A stretch of 64,000 nt of DNA, from positions 4,797-68,796 of the forward strand of contig JAPTVL010000047.1 in assembly GCA_028065725.1 (NCBI GenBank), given 5' to 3'. The stretch's first letter is position 1, and every line of letters begins with the position of its first letter. A program made the position numbers and the translations under genes. Positions 44,443 through 54,398 of this stretch are shown piece by piece. This DNA comes from Betaproteobacteria bacterium. Its GTDB lineage: Bacteria; Pseudomonadota; Gammaproteobacteria; Burkholderiales; Rhodocyclaceae. A model generated the notes under the pieces. The model saw only the letters and a program-made list of their open reading frames with translations, was not told the DNA's origin and made no database searches.

Positions 44443-46545
44443 TCAGGCCGAGAGCTTGGAGATGTCGGCGACGCGGTTCATCGCCTGGTGCAGCGTGGCG
44501 AGCAGGCCGAGGCGGTTGGCACGTAGCGCAGCATCCTCGGCATTCACCATCACGGCGTCGAAAAAGGCATCGACCGGCGCCCGGAGGGCGGCCAGGGATT
44601 GCAGCGAAGCCGTGTAGTCGCCGCGCTCGAAGGCGACGTCGGCCTGCGGTTTCACCGTGTCGAGCGCCTGGTTCAGCGCGACTTCGGCAGTCTCCTTGAG
44701 CAGCGCGACATCGACCGTGGGCTTCACCGTGCCTTCTGCCTTCTTGAGGATGTTGCCAACGCGCTTGTTGGCGGCGGCGAGGCTGGTGGCTTCCGGCAAC
44801 GCGGCGAAGGCACGCACGGCGGCGAGTTGTTTAGGCACCAGATTCAGACGGACCGGGTTCATCGACATGACAGCGTCGACTTCCTGCGGCGTATAGCCCT
44901 GTTCCCGTAACAATCCGGCGAAGCGGTCAAGGATAAAGATCGACAGGTCGGTATGAGCCTGTCCAATGAGGCCTGACGAGAAGGATGCAAATCCAACGTT
45001 GATCAGGTCGTGGAGCGATACATCCAGGTCGCGCTCGACAAGAGTTCGCACCACGCCCAAGGCGTGGCGGCGCAGGGCGAAGGGGTCCTTGTCTCCGGTG
45101 GGCAACTGGCCGATACCGAACATGCCGGTCAGGGTCTCCAACTTGTCCGCCAGCGCGACGCACAAGCCCACGTTACCGCGCGGCAGGTCATCGCCGGCGA
45201 AGCGCGGCTTGTAGTGGTCCTCAATCGCGTCGGCAATCTCGACCGGCAGGCCATCGTGCAACGCGTAGTAGCGGCCCATGATGCCCTGCAGTTCGGGAAA
45301 CTCGCCGACCATGTCGGTCAACAAGTCGGCCTTCGACAGCAGTGCCGCCTGGTCCGCCTGGCGCGCGAGGGCGTCGCCGCCAAGCTGCTGGCCTATCGCG
45401 CTGGCGATGGCGGCGACGCGCTGGGCGCGCTCGCCCTGGGTGCCCAGCTTGTTGTGATAGACGACCTTGGCGAGACCCGGAATGCGGTCGGCCAGCGACT
45501 TCTTGCGGTCCTGGTCGAAGAAGAACTTGGCATCGGCCAGGCGCGGGCGCACCACGCGTTCGTTGCCGCCGATCACCGCCGACGGGTTGGCCGGCCGGAT
45601 GTTGCTGACGACGAGGAACTTGTTGGTGAGTCTGCCGTCCTTGAGCAGCGGAAAATACTTCTGGTTGGCCTTCATGGTGAGGATCAGGCATTCCTGCGGC
45701 ACGTCGAGAAACTCCTGCTCAAACTGGCAACTCAGCACGTTCGGTCGTTCCACCAGCGCGGTGACCTCGTCGAGCAGGGCATCGTCATCGATGGGTTGCA
45801 AGCCTTCCTTCGCGGCGGCGGCTTTCAACTGCTTTTCGATTTCGGCACGGCGCGCGGCGAAGCCGGCGATCACCGCACCTTCGCTCTCCAGTTGTTGCGC
45901 ATAAGAGTCGGCATCCCTGATCGCGACGATTGGATTCGCCGCCTCGAAGCGGTGGCCCAAGGTTTCGCGGCCGGCGGCGAGGCCAAACATATGCACGTCG
46001 ACAACCTCAGCGCCGTGGAGTGCAACCAGCCGGTGAACAGGGCGAACGAAGTTAACCGTTGTCCAACCGTCAGGAAGTTGGTAACTCATAACCTTTGGAA
46101 TTGGTAGTCGATCCAGTGTTTCCCAAAGTGCTTTTGCCAAGCCAAGCGTAAGCGAAAGCCCGCGCTCGACCTTGCTAAGGAATAGCGCCTCAGCCTTGCC
46201 GTCCGGCTGGCGCGTCAGCGTCGGCACGACGGAGGCATCCGCCCCAAGCGCGGCAAGCTTCTTCAACAGTGCGGGCGTCGGCTTGCCGGCGTCGTCGAGC
46301 GCCACGGCGACCGGCATTAGCTTCTGCTGCACCTGTTTGTCGGCGGCCTTGGCTATGACGTCGGTCACATGCACTGCAAGGCGGCGAGGCGAGGCGAAGG
46401 GTGTAACGACAGACTTGTCGTCGGCGAATCCCTGAGATCTCAGGCTGGTTGCCAGCGCAGCGGCGAAGGCTTCGCCAAGCTTCTTCAGCGCCTTGGGCGG
46501 CAGCTCTTCGACGAACAGTTCAACCAGGAGGTTTTTCGTGGTCAT
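44443..46545 (-). CDS. glyS: Glycyl-tRNA synthetase beta subunit
   Basis: GlyS pairs with GlyQ in the alpha2-beta2 glycyl-tRNA synthetase and provides tRNA recognition. At 700 residues it has normal length, beginning NLLVELFVEELPPKALKKLG, with the conserved blocks CLILTMKANQKYFPL, FFFDQDRKKSLADRI, GEFPELQGIMGRYYA and DPFALRRHALGVVR. It starts 2 bp after glyQ, so the two are coupled. Confidence 0.98.
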   Translation of the reverse strand: MTTKNLLVELFVEELPPKALKKLGEAFAAALATSLRSQGFADDKSVVTPFASPRRLAVHVTDVIAKAADKQVQQKLMPVAVALDDAGKPTPALLKKLAALGADASVVPTLTRQPDGKAEALFLSKVERGLSLTLGLAKALWETLDRLPIPKVMSYQLPDGWTTVNFVRPVHRLVALHGAEVVDVHMFGLAAGRETLGHRFEAANPIVAIRDADSYAQQLESEGAVIAGFAARRAEIEKQLKAAAAKEGLQPIDDDALLDEVTALVERPNVLSCQFEQEFLDVPQECLILTMKANQKYFPLLKDGRLTNKFLVVSNIRPANPSAVIGGNERVVRPRLADAKFFFDQDRKKSLADRIPGLAKVVYHNKLGTQGERAQRVAAIASAIGQQLGGDALARQADQAALLSKADLLTDMVGEFPELQGIMGRYYALHDGLPVEIADAIEDHYKPRFAGDDLPRGNVGLCVALADKLETLTGMFGIGQLPTGDKDPFALRRHALGVVRTLVERDLDVSLHDLINVGFASFSSGLIGQAHTDLSIFILDRFAGLLREQGYTPQEVDAVMSMNPVRLNLVPKQLAAVRAFAALPEATSLAAANKRVGNILKKAEGTVKPTVDVALLKETAEVALNQALDTVKPQADVAFERGDYTASLQSLAALRAPVDAFFDAVMVNAEDAALRANRLGLLATLHQAMNRVADISKLSA

Positions 46546-46547
46546 GA

Positions 46548-47537
46548 TCAGGCCGCCTTCTTCGCCAGTTGCGCGAGGACTTCCTCGGCGTGGGCGCGCG
46601 GCGCCATCGGGAAGCCCAGTCGCGCACGGCTGTCGAGGTAGCTCTGCGCCACGCTGCGCGCCAGGTTGCGGATGCGGCCGATGTAGGCGGCGCGCTCGGT
46701 GACCGAGATGGCGCCGCGCGCATCGAGCAGGTTGAAGGTGTGCGCGGCCTTCAGCACCTGTTCGTAGGCGGGCAGCGCGAGCTGCTGCTCCATCAGGTGC
46801 TTGGCATTACCCTCGTGGGCACCGAAGGCGGTCAGCAGGAACTCGACGTTGCTGTGCTCGAAGTTGTAGGCGCTCTGCTCGACTTCGTTCTGGTGGAAGA
46901 CGTCGCCGTATTTCAGGCCTGGCGCATAGACCAGGTCGAACACGTTTTCGACGCCCTGCAGATACATCGCCAGGCGCTCCAGGCCGTAGGTGATCTCGCC
47001 GGTGATCGGTTTGCAGTCGATGCCGCCGACCTGCTGGAAATAGGTGAACTGGGTGACCTCCATGCCGTTGAGCCAGACTTCCCAGCCGAGGCCCCAGGCG
47101 CCGAGCGTAGGATTCTCCCAGTCGTCCTCGACGAAGCGCACGTCGTTCTGCTTGAGGTCGAAGCCGAGCGCTTCGAGCGAAGCGAGATAGAGCTCGAGGA
47201 TGTTCGCCGGCGCGGGCTTGAGCACCACCTGGTACTGGTAGTAGTGCTGCATGCGGTTGGGGTTCTCGCCGTAGCGGCCGTCCTTGGGGCGGCGCGAGGG
47301 CTGTACATAGCCCGCCTTCCACGGCTCGGGGCCGAGGGCGCGGAGGAAGGTGGCGGTGTGGCTGGTGCCGGCGCCGACTTCCATGTCATAGGGTTGCAGC
47401 AGCGCGCAGCCCTGCTGGTTCCAGAACGCCTGCAGGCGCAGGATGATTTCCTGAAAGGTCGGTTTTTCGACCTTCAGTGCAGACTCATGCGCGCGCGCGC
47501 TCGTGACGTCGGAACTAAACGCCGGTTTTTGGTTCAT
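46548..47537 (-). CDS. glyQ: Glycyl-tRNA synthetase alpha subunit
   Basis: GlyQ is the catalytic subunit that forms glycyl-adenylate. The product is 329 residues, with a roughly 30-residue N-terminal extension compared with E. coli GlyQ, and carries [52 protein letters not shown] and [13 protein letters not shown]. The ATG at 47537 is preferred to an upstream TTG at 47552. The coding stretch 47361-47382 matches the dispersed GCCGGCGCCGACTT motif. Confidence 0.97.
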   Translation of the reverse strand: MNQKPAFSSDVTSARAHESALKVEKPTFQEIILRLQAFWNQQGCALLQPYDMEVGAGTSHTATFLRALGPEPWKAGYVQPSRRPKDGRYGENPNRMQHYYQYQVVLKPAPANILELYLASLEALGFDLKQNDVRFVEDDWENPTLGAWGLGWEVWLNGMEVTQFTYFQQVGGIDCKPITGEITYGLERLAMYLQGVENVFDLVYAPGLKYGDVFHQNEVEQSAYNFEHSNVEFLLTAFGAHEGNAKHLMEQQLALPAYEQVLKAAHTFNLLDARGAISVTERAAYIGRIRNLARSVAQSYLDSRARLGFPMAPRAHAEEVLAQLAKKAA

Positions 47538-47612
47538 CGGGAAACCCCGCAAATTCGCAAGAGGGGCGATTTTACAGGGTTTCCGCGATGCGCTTGCGCT
47601 TGCGACAGGTCG

Positions 47613-48653
47613 TCAGCAGACCTTTCCTGCCGGGCATGCGGCCTTGGCGTTTTGACTTGAATGCAGTTCGCCGATCATGCGTTCCATCTCGTCGATCTTG
47701 CGCTGCATCGAGGCGAGCCGGCCGTTCATGGCGCCGACGTTGAAGAAGGTCTCGCGTTCGGCCGGGGCATCGAGCCGGGCGGCATAACCCAGCCACGACG
47801 AGTCATAGACCTTGACCTTGTTGAAGCCCAGCGTTTCGAGTACGGCTGCGGTTTCCGCCGCGCGCACGCCGCTCTGGCAATAGACCACCGTCTCCTTGTT
47901 GGGGTCGAGCTTGGCGTAGAGGTTGCGCAGCGCATCGGCCGGGGCCAGGCCGGCACCCTTGTTGTCGGGCACCTGGCGGCGCGACATCTTGGCGCTGGTT
48001 TCCGGATCCTTCCAGTTCTGCTCGTAGGGAATGTTGAGCGCGCCCGGGATATGGCCGCCGCGGATCGCGCGCACGTCGTTGCCGAGGTATTCGCCGGCGG
48101 TGCGGGCGTCGATGATCTGCACCGCGCCGGTCTTGCTGCGCGTTACCACGTCCTCGGTGCTGGCGATCAGGTCCGGCCGCGGCGTGAGCTTGAGCGCGAC
48201 GGCGGGCCGCTGGGCATCGGCGGTTTCGGCGGCGTTGCCGGCTTCCTGCCAGCCTTCGATGCCATCGTGGAACACGCTGACATTCTTCGCGCCGAAATAT
48301 TGCAGGGCCAGCCTGCCGAAATAGGCATAGGGATTGCCGCGCTCGGCGTAGACGACGACTTCCTTGGCCGGGTCGATGCCGGCATTGCCGAGGATCTTTT
48401 CGATCTGCGCGGTGTCGATAAAGTCCTCGGTGACCGGGTTGCGCAGGACGGTGCCGGCATCGCCGATGCTGACCGCACCGGGGATGTGGCCCTTGCGGTA
48501 AAGCGGCGTGGCGCGCACGTCCCAGACGATGGCGCCGCGCGCCTGCGCGGCCTTGACGGCGGTGGCGTCGATGATCGGCGCGGCGAGCGTGGGGATCGAG
48601 AACAGGGCGGCGGCAAGCAGCAGGGCGAGTTTCCGGAAGATATTGAACAACAT
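47613..48653 (-). CDS. Exported tandem-rhodanese protein
   Basis: The 346-residue product has a signal peptide (KLALLLAAALFSIPTLAA) and two rhodanese domains (about 25-150 and 165-300). In the first, the active-site loop reads VVVYAERGNPYA with no Cys, so it is catalytically dead. The second has VVYCQSGVRAAET with the nucleophilic Cys and should be active. A short coiled coil (MQRKIDEMERMIGEL) and a C-terminal CPAGKVC pair follow. It may transfer sulfane sulfur in the periplasm, fitting with SQR and YedE in this window. It stands upstream of glyQ on the same strand, 75 bp away. Confidence 0.92.
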   Translation of the reverse strand: MLFNIFRKLALLLAAALFSIPTLAAPIIDATAVKAAQARGAIVWDVRATPLYRKGHIPGAVSIGDAGTVLRNPVTEDFIDTAQIEKILGNAGIDPAKEVVVYAERGNPYAYFGRLALQYFGAKNVSVFHDGIEGWQEAGNAAETADAQRPAVALKLTPRPDLIASTEDVVTRSKTGAVQIIDARTAGEYLGNDVRAIRGGHIPGALNIPYEQNWKDPETSAKMSRRQVPDNKGAGLAPADALRNLYAKLDPNKETVVYCQSGVRAAETAAVLETLGFNKVKVYDSSWLGYAARLDAPAERETFFNVGAMNGRLASMQRKIDEMERMIGELHSSQNAKAACPAGKVC

Positions 48654-48820
48654 GTGGGGCTCCTCGTTTTTGGTTGGGGTCGCAGCATTATGCGATGGCG
48701 CTGGACCGGGTCAAGCTGCTGTGCAGCAGACCGCGGACGGCCGACTGGAAAGGGCAGGATGGGAATGCCGGCTTCCGGTATCATCCCGACCAGTTCAAAC
48801 AAAGCTCAAGGAGCAGTACC

Positions 48821-49135
48821 GTGGATCATCAAGTCAGTGTGGTGTTGAAGAACGGCGAGCGTTACGATTTCGCTCTGGGCGCGGACGATCTCGCTGCCTT
48901 CGATTCCGCCAGCGCGCGGCACTGGATTGCCCAGGCGTTTCTCGAAGCCGGGCTGGAAACGCCGAACCCGATGGGGAAAATGCTGCTGATCGACCAGATT
49001 CTGCTGCTGGCCATGAATTTCAGGCTGGCCGACTACAATCCGCTGACGCCGCAGGTGCGCCGCTTCCTGTGCGCTGCGCTGCAAGCCATGGGCCGGCCGT
49101 CGCTGACCATCGACATGGCGGCTTACAAGCTTTAG
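48821..49135 (+). CDS. Conserved hypothetical small protein
   Basis: The 104-residue product starts VDHQVSVVLKNGERYDFALG and continues with helices rich in Ala and Leu (ARHWIAQAFLEAGLE, GKMLLIDQILLLAMNFRLAD). No motif or signal peptide is recognised. The GTG at 48821 is supported by AAGGAG six bases upstream; the frame is open further to 48674 but without a good site. It is divergent from the rhodanese gene, and its stop overlaps the lnt stop by 4 bp in convergent orientation. Function unknown. Confidence 0.7.
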   Translation: MDHQVSVVLKNGERYDFALGADDLAAFDSASARHWIAQAFLEAGLETPNPMGKMLLIDQILLLAMNFRLADYNPLTPQVRRFLCAALQAMGRPSLTIDMAAYKL

Positions 49136-50607
49136 TTCTTTTTCCGTCGCAGCGCCTGCAGGCAAGCACCAACGGCGATCAGCAGCGCCAGCAGGTTGCC
49201 CCAGCGGGCGTAGGGCGTCAGCCCCGAGCGCCCCTGGGCCTGCACCACCAGCGCGTCCGCGACGAAGGGCGGCAGGGCGGCGGCGATGACGCCGTCGGCG
49301 CCGACCATCGCGGTCATTCCGGTATTGGTGGCACGCAGCATCACGCGGCCGGTTTCGATGGCGCGCAGCTGGGCGATCTGCAGGTGCTGCGGCTGCGCCA
49401 GCGAATCGCCGAACCATGCGGTGTTCGACAGATTCACCAGCAGGGTCGCGGCGGGCAGGGCGCCGAGCAGTTCCTCGCCGAACAGATCCTCGTAGCAGAT
49501 ATTGGGCGCGATGCGCTGTCCGGCCACATCAAGCGGCGGCTGGCGCGGCGGGCCTGCCGTGAAATTCGACATGGGAATCCGCGCGAAGCGGAAGAACCAG
49601 GCGAAGCCCGGCGGCGGGTATTCGCCGAAGGGCACCAGGTGGCGCTTGGCATAGGCCTTCGCCGCCAGTTCCTGGCTCAGTGCCACGGCACCGTTGGTAT
49701 AGCCGCCCTCGGTGGTGCCGATCGCGACACCGAACAGGGCATCACCGTGACCGGTCAGGCCGCGCAGGACGTCGCGCGGTACTTCGCTGAAGTACAGGGG
49801 CAGGGCGGTTTCGGGCAGTACGGTAAGTGTCGCCGGGTGTTCCTTGGCCAGGCGCAGGTAGGTATCGACCGACAGCGGCAGGCGCCTGGGATCCCACTTC
49901 AGGCTTTGCGGCACGTTGCCCTGCAGCAGGCTGACGGTGATCGGGCTGCCGGCCGGCTGGGTCCAGTCCATGGCCCGCAGCAGGCCGCCGGCGCCGAGCA
50001 GCAGCAGGATCGCGGCCCAGGTCGCCGGTCGGCGCCAGGCGGCAAACAGCAACCCGCCGATCAGCGCCACGATGAAGCCGACGCCATATACGCCGAGCAC
50101 CGAGGCCCACCCGGCCAGCGGGCTGGGCGGACTTTGCGCATAGCCGACGGCGAGCCAGGGGAAGCCGGTGAACAGCACACCGCGCAGCCATTCGGTGAGG
50201 GTCCACAAGCCGGCGAAGAGCAGCGCATCGCGCGACGTGTTGCCTTGCCAGCGGTGGAACAAGCCCCCGGCCAGCGCGGGAAACAGCGCCAGGTAGAGGC
50301 AGAACAGCAGCGTCGCCGCGGCCGCGGCGGGCGGGGCCATGCCGCCGAACTGTGAGAGGCTGACATAAATCCAGGATACGCCGCACAGGAAAAAGCCGGC
50401 GCCCCAGGCCAGGCCCAGCAGCGCCGCCGCACGCGCGGAGGTGGCTCGCCGCCAGAGCAGGAACAGGCCGCCCAGGGCAAGAGTCGGCGCTGGCCAGACG
50501 GGAAAATACGCGGCGAAATAGCGGTCGAAAGGCGCGAAACCGAGGACGCAAAACGCGCCCAGCGCAAACGCGGCGAGCAGGAGGACTGCCAGCCGCCGCT
50601 GGGTCAT
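49132..50607 (-). CDS. lnt: Apolipoprotein N-acyltransferase
   Basis: Lnt adds the third acyl chain to lipoproteins in the inner membrane. The 491-residue product has about seven membrane helices (residues about 10-200) and a nitrilase-like periplasmic domain with the catalytic triad Glu (VLPETALPLYF), Lys (AYAKRHLVPFGEYPP) and Cys (NICYEDLFGEE). The start overlaps the corC stop by 4 bp, placing lnt at the end of the miaB-phoH-ybeY-corC-lnt operon. The stretch near 50484-50505 is a coding match to the dispersed motif (PAPTL). Confidence 0.97.
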   Translation of the reverse strand: MTQRRLAVLLLAAFALGAFCVLGFAPFDRYFAAYFPVWPAPTLALGGLFLLWRRATSARAAALLGLAWGAGFFLCGVSWIYVSLSQFGGMAPPAAAAATLLFCLYLALFPALAGGLFHRWQGNTSRDALLFAGLWTLTEWLRGVLFTGFPWLAVGYAQSPPSPLAGWASVLGVYGVGFIVALIGGLLFAAWRRPATWAAILLLLGAGGLLRAMDWTQPAGSPITVSLLQGNVPQSLKWDPRRLPLSVDTYLRLAKEHPATLTVLPETALPLYFSEVPRDVLRGLTGHGDALFGVAIGTTEGGYTNGAVALSQELAAKAYAKRHLVPFGEYPPPGFAWFFRFARIPMSNFTAGPPRQPPLDVAGQRIAPNICYEDLFGEELLGALPAATLLVNLSNTAWFGDSLAQPQHLQIAQLRAIETGRVMLRATNTGMTAMVGADGVIAAALPPFVADALVVQAQGRSGLTPYARWGNLLALLIAVGACLQALRRKKN

Positions 50608-51464
50608 TCGTCGGCAGCGCGTGGTGCCGCGAGCGGCAGATCCTTCTGCCGGTCGATCAGCAGGGTATGCACGCGGCGGCTGTCGGCGCGCAGGATCTGC
50701 ATGCGCAAGCCGCCCAGGCTGACCACTTCGTTGCGCTTGGGCAGGCGGCCCAGGTGGTGGATGACGAGGCCGCCCACGGTGTCGAAATGTTCGTCCGAAA
50801 ACTCGGTGCCGAAGGCGGCGTTGAAGTCGGCGATTTCGGTCACGGCCTTGACCCGGTAGCGGCCGGTGTTGTCGGTGACGATGTTGTCGGCGGTTTCGTC
50901 GAAGTCGTATTCGTCCTCGATGTCGCCGACGATCTGCTCCAGCACGTCTTCGATGGTGACCAGCCCGGCGACGCCGCCGTATTCGTCCACCACGATCGCC
51001 ATGTGGTTGCGCGAAGCGCGGAATTCACGCAGCAGCACGTTCAAGCGCTTCGATTCGGGAATGAAGATCGCCGGGCGCAGGGTGTCGCGCAGGTCGAATT
51101 CCTTGCCGGCGAAATAGCGCAGCAAGTCCTTCGCCAGCAGGATGCCGAGCACGTCGTCCTTGCTCTCGCCGATTGCGGGGAAGCGTGAGTGCGCCGTCGT
51201 CAGCACGATTTCGACGATCTGTTCGGGCGTCTCGTTGATGTCGATCACGTCCATCTGCGCGCGCGGCACCATGATGTCGCGTACCGCCATGTCGGCGACG
51301 GACAGCGCACCTTCGATGATCGACAGTGCGTCGGCGTCCATCAGATGGCGCTCGAAGGCGCCATGGAGCAGTTCAAGGAGTTGTTCGCGGTCTTCGGGTT
51401 CGCGCAGCAGCAGCGCGGTAAGCCGTTCGATCAGACTGGGTCTACTGGAAGGGTCCATGCTCAA
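50604..51464 (-). CDS. corC: CorC/HlyC-type CBS-domain protein (Mg/Co efflux accessory)
   Basis: The 286-residue cytoplasmic protein has two CBS domains ([20 protein letters not shown] and [20 protein letters not shown] with the [20 protein letters not shown] segment) and a C-terminal CorC/HlyC domain ([20 protein letters not shown]). It is the short form without the DUF21 membrane domain, as in E. coli YbeX. It lies between ybeY and lnt, the usual order, with 4-bp overlaps on both sides. Confidence 0.95.
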   Translation of the reverse strand: MSMDPSSRPSLIERLTALLLREPEDREQLLELLHGAFERHLMDADALSIIEGALSVADMAVRDIMVPRAQMDVIDINETPEQIVEIVLTTAHSRFPAIGESKDDVLGILLAKDLLRYFAGKEFDLRDTLRPAIFIPESKRLNVLLREFRASRNHMAIVVDEYGGVAGLVTIEDVLEQIVGDIEDEYDFDETADNIVTDNTGRYRVKAVTEIADFNAAFGTEFSDEHFDTVGGLVIHHLGRLPKRNEVVSLGGLRMQILRADSRRVHTLLIDRQKDLPLAAPRAADE

Positions 51465-51886
51465 CCATAAGGATCGGGGTAACCGAGACCGGCAAGTATC
51501 TCACGCTCGATCGCTTCCATGCGTTCGGCATCAGCTTGACTGGTCTCGTGGTCATAGCCCTGCAAATGCAGCATACCATGCACCACCATATGGGCGTAGT
51601 GGGCTTCCGCCGGTTTGCCCTGTTCCGCTGCTTCGCGTGCCACCACCGGCTGGCAGAGCACCAGATCGCCGCAGACGCGGGCGCCGGATTCGTAGGGAAA
51701 GGACAGCACGTTGGTGGCGTAGTCCTTGCCGCGATAGTCGCGGTTCAGCATTTGCCCTTCTTCGTCGCCGACGAAACGCAGTGTCACTTCGGCCGGAGTG
51801 CTGCAGGCGGCGCGTACCCAGCGCCGCAACTGCGGGCGCGTCGGCGCGCCCAGCTTGCCACCCGGATACTGCACCGATAGGCGCAA
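51461..51886 (-). CDS. ybeY: Endoribonuclease YbeY
   Basis: YbeY is a zinc RNase for 16S rRNA 3-prime maturation and ribosome quality control. The product is about 141 residues with [14 protein letters not shown] and the zinc motif [16 protein letters not shown]. No ATG is near the expected start: the TTG at 51886, one base after the phoH stop, gives a normal length; GTG at about 51874 is a possible alternative. Upstream codons overlap phoH. It is coupled to phoH and corC. Confidence 0.93.
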   Translation of the reverse strand: MRLSVQYPGGKLGAPTRPQLRRWVRAACSTPAEVTLRFVGDEEGQMLNRDYRGKDYATNVLSFPYESGARVCGDLVLCQPVVAREAAEQGKPAEAHYAHMVVHGMLHLQGYDHETSQADAERMEAIEREILAGLGYPDPYG

Positions 51887-51887
51887 T

Positions 51888-52877
51888 TCAGGCAGTCGGC
51901 GTCTGGCGGACGGCGCCATGTTTCTCATAGGCATCGACGATGCGCGCCACCAGCGGGTGACGCACCACGTCCGAGGCATCGAAGTCGGTGAAAGCCAGGC
52001 CGCGCACATCGGCCAGGATGCGGCGGGCTTCGACCAGGCCGGACTTTTGCCCGCGCGGCAGGTCGATCTGGGTCACGTCGCCGGTGACCACGGCCTTGGC
52101 GCCGATGCCGATGCGGGTGAGGAACATCTTCATCTGCTCCGGGGTGGTGTTCTGCGCCTCGTCGAGGATGATGAAGGCATGGTTCAGGGTGCGTCCGCGC
52201 ATGTAGGCCAGCGGCGCGATCTCGATGCTCTGCTTCTCGAACAGCTTGGACACCTTCTCGAAACCCATCAGGTCGTAGAGCGCGTCGTAGAGCGGACGCA
52301 GGTAGGGATCGATTTTCTGCGCCAGGTCGCCGGGCAGGAAGCCGAGCCGCTCGCCGGCCTCGACCGCCGGCCGGGTGAGGACGATGCGGCTGACCTGGTC
52401 GCGCTCGAAGGCATCGATCGCCGAGGCGACGGCGAGATAGGTCTTGCCGGTGCCGGCCGGGCCGATGCCGAAGGTGATGTCGTGTTCCTGGATGTTGCGC
52501 AGGTAGGCGGACTGGTTTCGCGTGCGGCCGTGCAGGTCGGTCTTGCGCGTCAGCAGGCCGGCATTGGGCTGAGTGGGGGCGTGGGCGTCGCGGTTGCGCG
52601 TGATCTCGATCAGGCCGAGCTGCAGTTCGTCGATCGACAGCGGGGCGCTCGCTTCCTGGTAGAAATGCTGCAGCGCCCGCGCGGCCAGGCGCGCCTGCGC
52701 CTGTTCGCCGCTGATCCGGCAATGCTGGCCGCGGCGCGCGATGGTGACGTCGAACGCGGCTTCGATCTGGCGCAGGTTCTCGTCGAGCGCGCCGCAGAGA
52801 TTTTGCAGCCGTGCGTTGTCGAGCGGTTGCAGGGAAAGCGTCAGCGGGCGCGGTGAGGGTGTCGGCGATTTGCTCAG
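51888..52877 (-). CDS. phoH: PhoH-like ATPase (YbeZ) with a probable CTG start
   Basis: PhoH/YbeZ is a P-loop ATPase working with YbeY in rRNA maturation. The frame encodes the complete family protein: [15 protein letters not shown], Walker [54 protein letters not shown] and [12 protein letters not shown]. There is no ATG, GTG or TTG in this frame between the miaB stop and the internal Met at 52268, which lies after Walker A. The CTG at 52877 (reading [20 protein letters not shown]) gives the usual N-terminus, about 329 residues. An ATG four bases upstream (ATGCCCTGAG) is out of frame, so a 1-nt deletion is the alternative explanation. Confidence 0.88.
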   Translation of the reverse strand: MSKSPTPSPRPLTLSLQPLDNARLQNLCGALDENLRQIEAAFDVTIARRGQHCRISGEQAQARLAARALQHFYQEASAPLSIDELQLGLIEITRNRDAHAPTQPNAGLLTRKTDLHGRTRNQSAYLRNIQEHDITFGIGPAGTGKTYLAVASAIDAFERDQVSRIVLTRPAVEAGERLGFLPGDLAQKIDPYLRPLYDALYDLMGFEKVSKLFEKQSIEIAPLAYMRGRTLNHAFIILDEAQNTTPEQMKMFLTRIGIGAKAVVTGDVTQIDLPRGQKSGLVEARRILADVRGLAFTDFDASDVVRHPLVARIVDAYEKHGAVRQTPTA

Positions 52878-52903
52878 GGCATCGGGTCCGGTGGGTTGCT
52901 GTC

Positions 52904-54274
52904 TTAGATGGCGACGGTCGCGTCGGCCGTTTCGGCACGGCGGGCGACTTCGCCGCGCAGGCTGTGCGGCAGCGCAGCGGTGATGACGACATCGATGAAG
53001 TGGCCGATCAGGCGTTCGTGGCCGGCGAAGTTCACCACGCGATTGTTGTCGGTGCGTCCGGCCAGTTCGCTGGCATCCTTGCGCGCATGGCCCTCGACCA
53101 GCACGCGCTGCGTCGTGCCGACCATCGCCTGGCTGATTTTCAGCGCCTGGGCTTCGATGGTCTTCTGCAGCCGCATCAGCCGTTTTATCTTGAGTTCCGC
53201 CGGTGTGTCGTCGGCCATGTCGGCGGCCGGCGTGCCGGGGCGCGGGCTGTAGACGAAGGAGAAGCTGTTGTCGAAGCCGAGTTCCTCGACCAGGCGCATG
53301 GTTTTTTCGAAGTCCTCTTCGCTTTCGCCGGGGAAACCGATGATGAAATCGGACGACAGCGACAGGTCGGGCCGCGCCGCCTTGAGCTTCTTCACCAGCG
53401 ACTTGAATTCGAGTACCGAATAGCCGCGCTTCATCGCCGCCAGGATGCGGTCGGAACCCGACTGCACCGGCAGATGCAGATGCGAGACCAGCTTGGGCGT
53501 GCTGCGATAGGTGTCGATCAGCCTTTGCGTCATCTCGCGCGGATGCGAGGTCGTGTAGCGGATGCGCTCGATGCCTTCCATTTCAGACAGGGTTTCGATC
53601 AGGTAGGCGAGGTCGGCCGTTTCATCGCCGCCGTCTGCTGCATCCAGCGCTCCCCGGTAGGCATTGACGTTCTGGCCCAGCAGCGTGACTTCGCGCACGC
53701 CGCGCGCGACCAGTGCGGTGATTTCGGCCACCACGTCGGCCAGCGGGCGCGACACTTCCTCGCCGCGCGTGTAGGGCACGACGCAGAAGCTGCAGTACTT
53801 GGAACAGCCCTCCATGATCGAGACGAAGGCCGAAGTTCCGGTGACGGTGGCGGGCGGCAGGGCGTCGAACTTTTCGATCTCCGGGAAGGAGACGTCGACC
53901 TGCGCGCGGCCGCTCTCCCGGCGCGCGGCGATCATCTGCGGCAGGCGATGCAGGGTCTGCGGGCCGAACACCAGATCGACGTAGGGTGCGCGGGCGACGA
54001 TGGCTGCGCCCTCCTGGCTGGCGACGCAGCCGCCGACGCCGATCACCAGCTTCGGGTTGAGCTGTTTCAGGTGCCTGACCCGGCCGAGATCGTGGAATAC
54101 CTTTTCCTGCGCCTTTTCGCGCACCGAGCAGGTATTGAACAGGATGATGTCGGCCTCCTCGGGCTGGTCCGTCTTGACCACGCCCTCGCTGCCGGCCAGC
54201 ACGTCGGCCATCTTGTCCGAGTCGTATTCGTTCATCTGGCAGCCGAAGGTGCGGATGAACACTTTCTTTGCCAT
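52904..54274 (-). CDS. miaB: tRNA-2-methylthio-N6-dimethylallyladenosine synthase
   Basis: MiaB is a radical-SAM methylthiotransferase acting on A37 of tRNAs. The 456-residue product has the N-terminal Fe-S domain ([41 protein letters not shown]), the radical SAM motif [15 protein letters not shown] and a C-terminal TRAM domain ([20 protein letters not shown]). It is the first gene of the minus-strand operon miaB-phoH-ybeY-corC-lnt and divergent from queC. Confidence 0.98.
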   Translation of the reverse strand: MAKKVFIRTFGCQMNEYDSDKMADVLAGSEGVVKTDQPEEADIILFNTCSVREKAQEKVFHDLGRVRHLKQLNPKLVIGVGGCVASQEGAAIVARAPYVDLVFGPQTLHRLPQMIAARRESGRAQVDVSFPEIEKFDALPPATVTGTSAFVSIMEGCSKYCSFCVVPYTRGEEVSRPLADVVAEITALVARGVREVTLLGQNVNAYRGALDAADGGDETADLAYLIETLSEMEGIERIRYTTSHPREMTQRLIDTYRSTPKLVSHLHLPVQSGSDRILAAMKRGYSVLEFKSLVKKLKAARPDLSLSSDFIIGFPGESEEDFEKTMRLVEELGFDNSFSFVYSPRPGTPAADMADDTPAELKIKRLMRLQKTIEAQALKISQAMVGTTQRVLVEGHARKDASELAGRTDNNRVVNFAGHERLIGHFIDVVITAALPHSLRGEVARRAETADATVAI

Positions 54275-54316
54275 TGTTGATTGCGCGAGATAGATGAAGA
54301 AGGCCCGTAATTATAG

Positions 54317-54340
54317 AACAGGCGCAGGCGCCGCCTGTTT
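54317..54340. promoter_or_regulatory. Hairpin in the miaB-queC divergent gap
   Basis: AACAGGCG (54317-54324) pairs with CGCCTGTT around a short GC-rich loop. It lies upstream of both miaB and queC. It could be an operator-like inverted repeat; no preQ1 riboswitch features were recognised. Confidence 0.35.
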
Positions 54341-54357
54341 GCTACCATCGCCCGGAT

Positions 54358-54398
54358 TGAAACCCGCAGTCGTCCATTCAAATGAAACCCGCAGTCGT
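54358..54398 (+). repeat. 16-bp direct repeat spanning the queC start
   Basis: TGAAACCCGCAGTCGT occurs at 54358-54373 and again at 54383-54398 with a period of 25 bp. The second copy contains the last two bases of the queC ATG onward; the first is preceded by a T (TTG). The copies are out of frame with each other, so only the second can start queC. It looks like a recent local duplication of the initiation region. Confidence 0.75.

Noticed and set aside
54275..54381. preQ1 riboswitch upstream of queC
   Set aside because: No preQ1-I type hairpin with the A-rich tail and ribosome-site pairing could be found; only a simple hairpin and a direct repeat are present.
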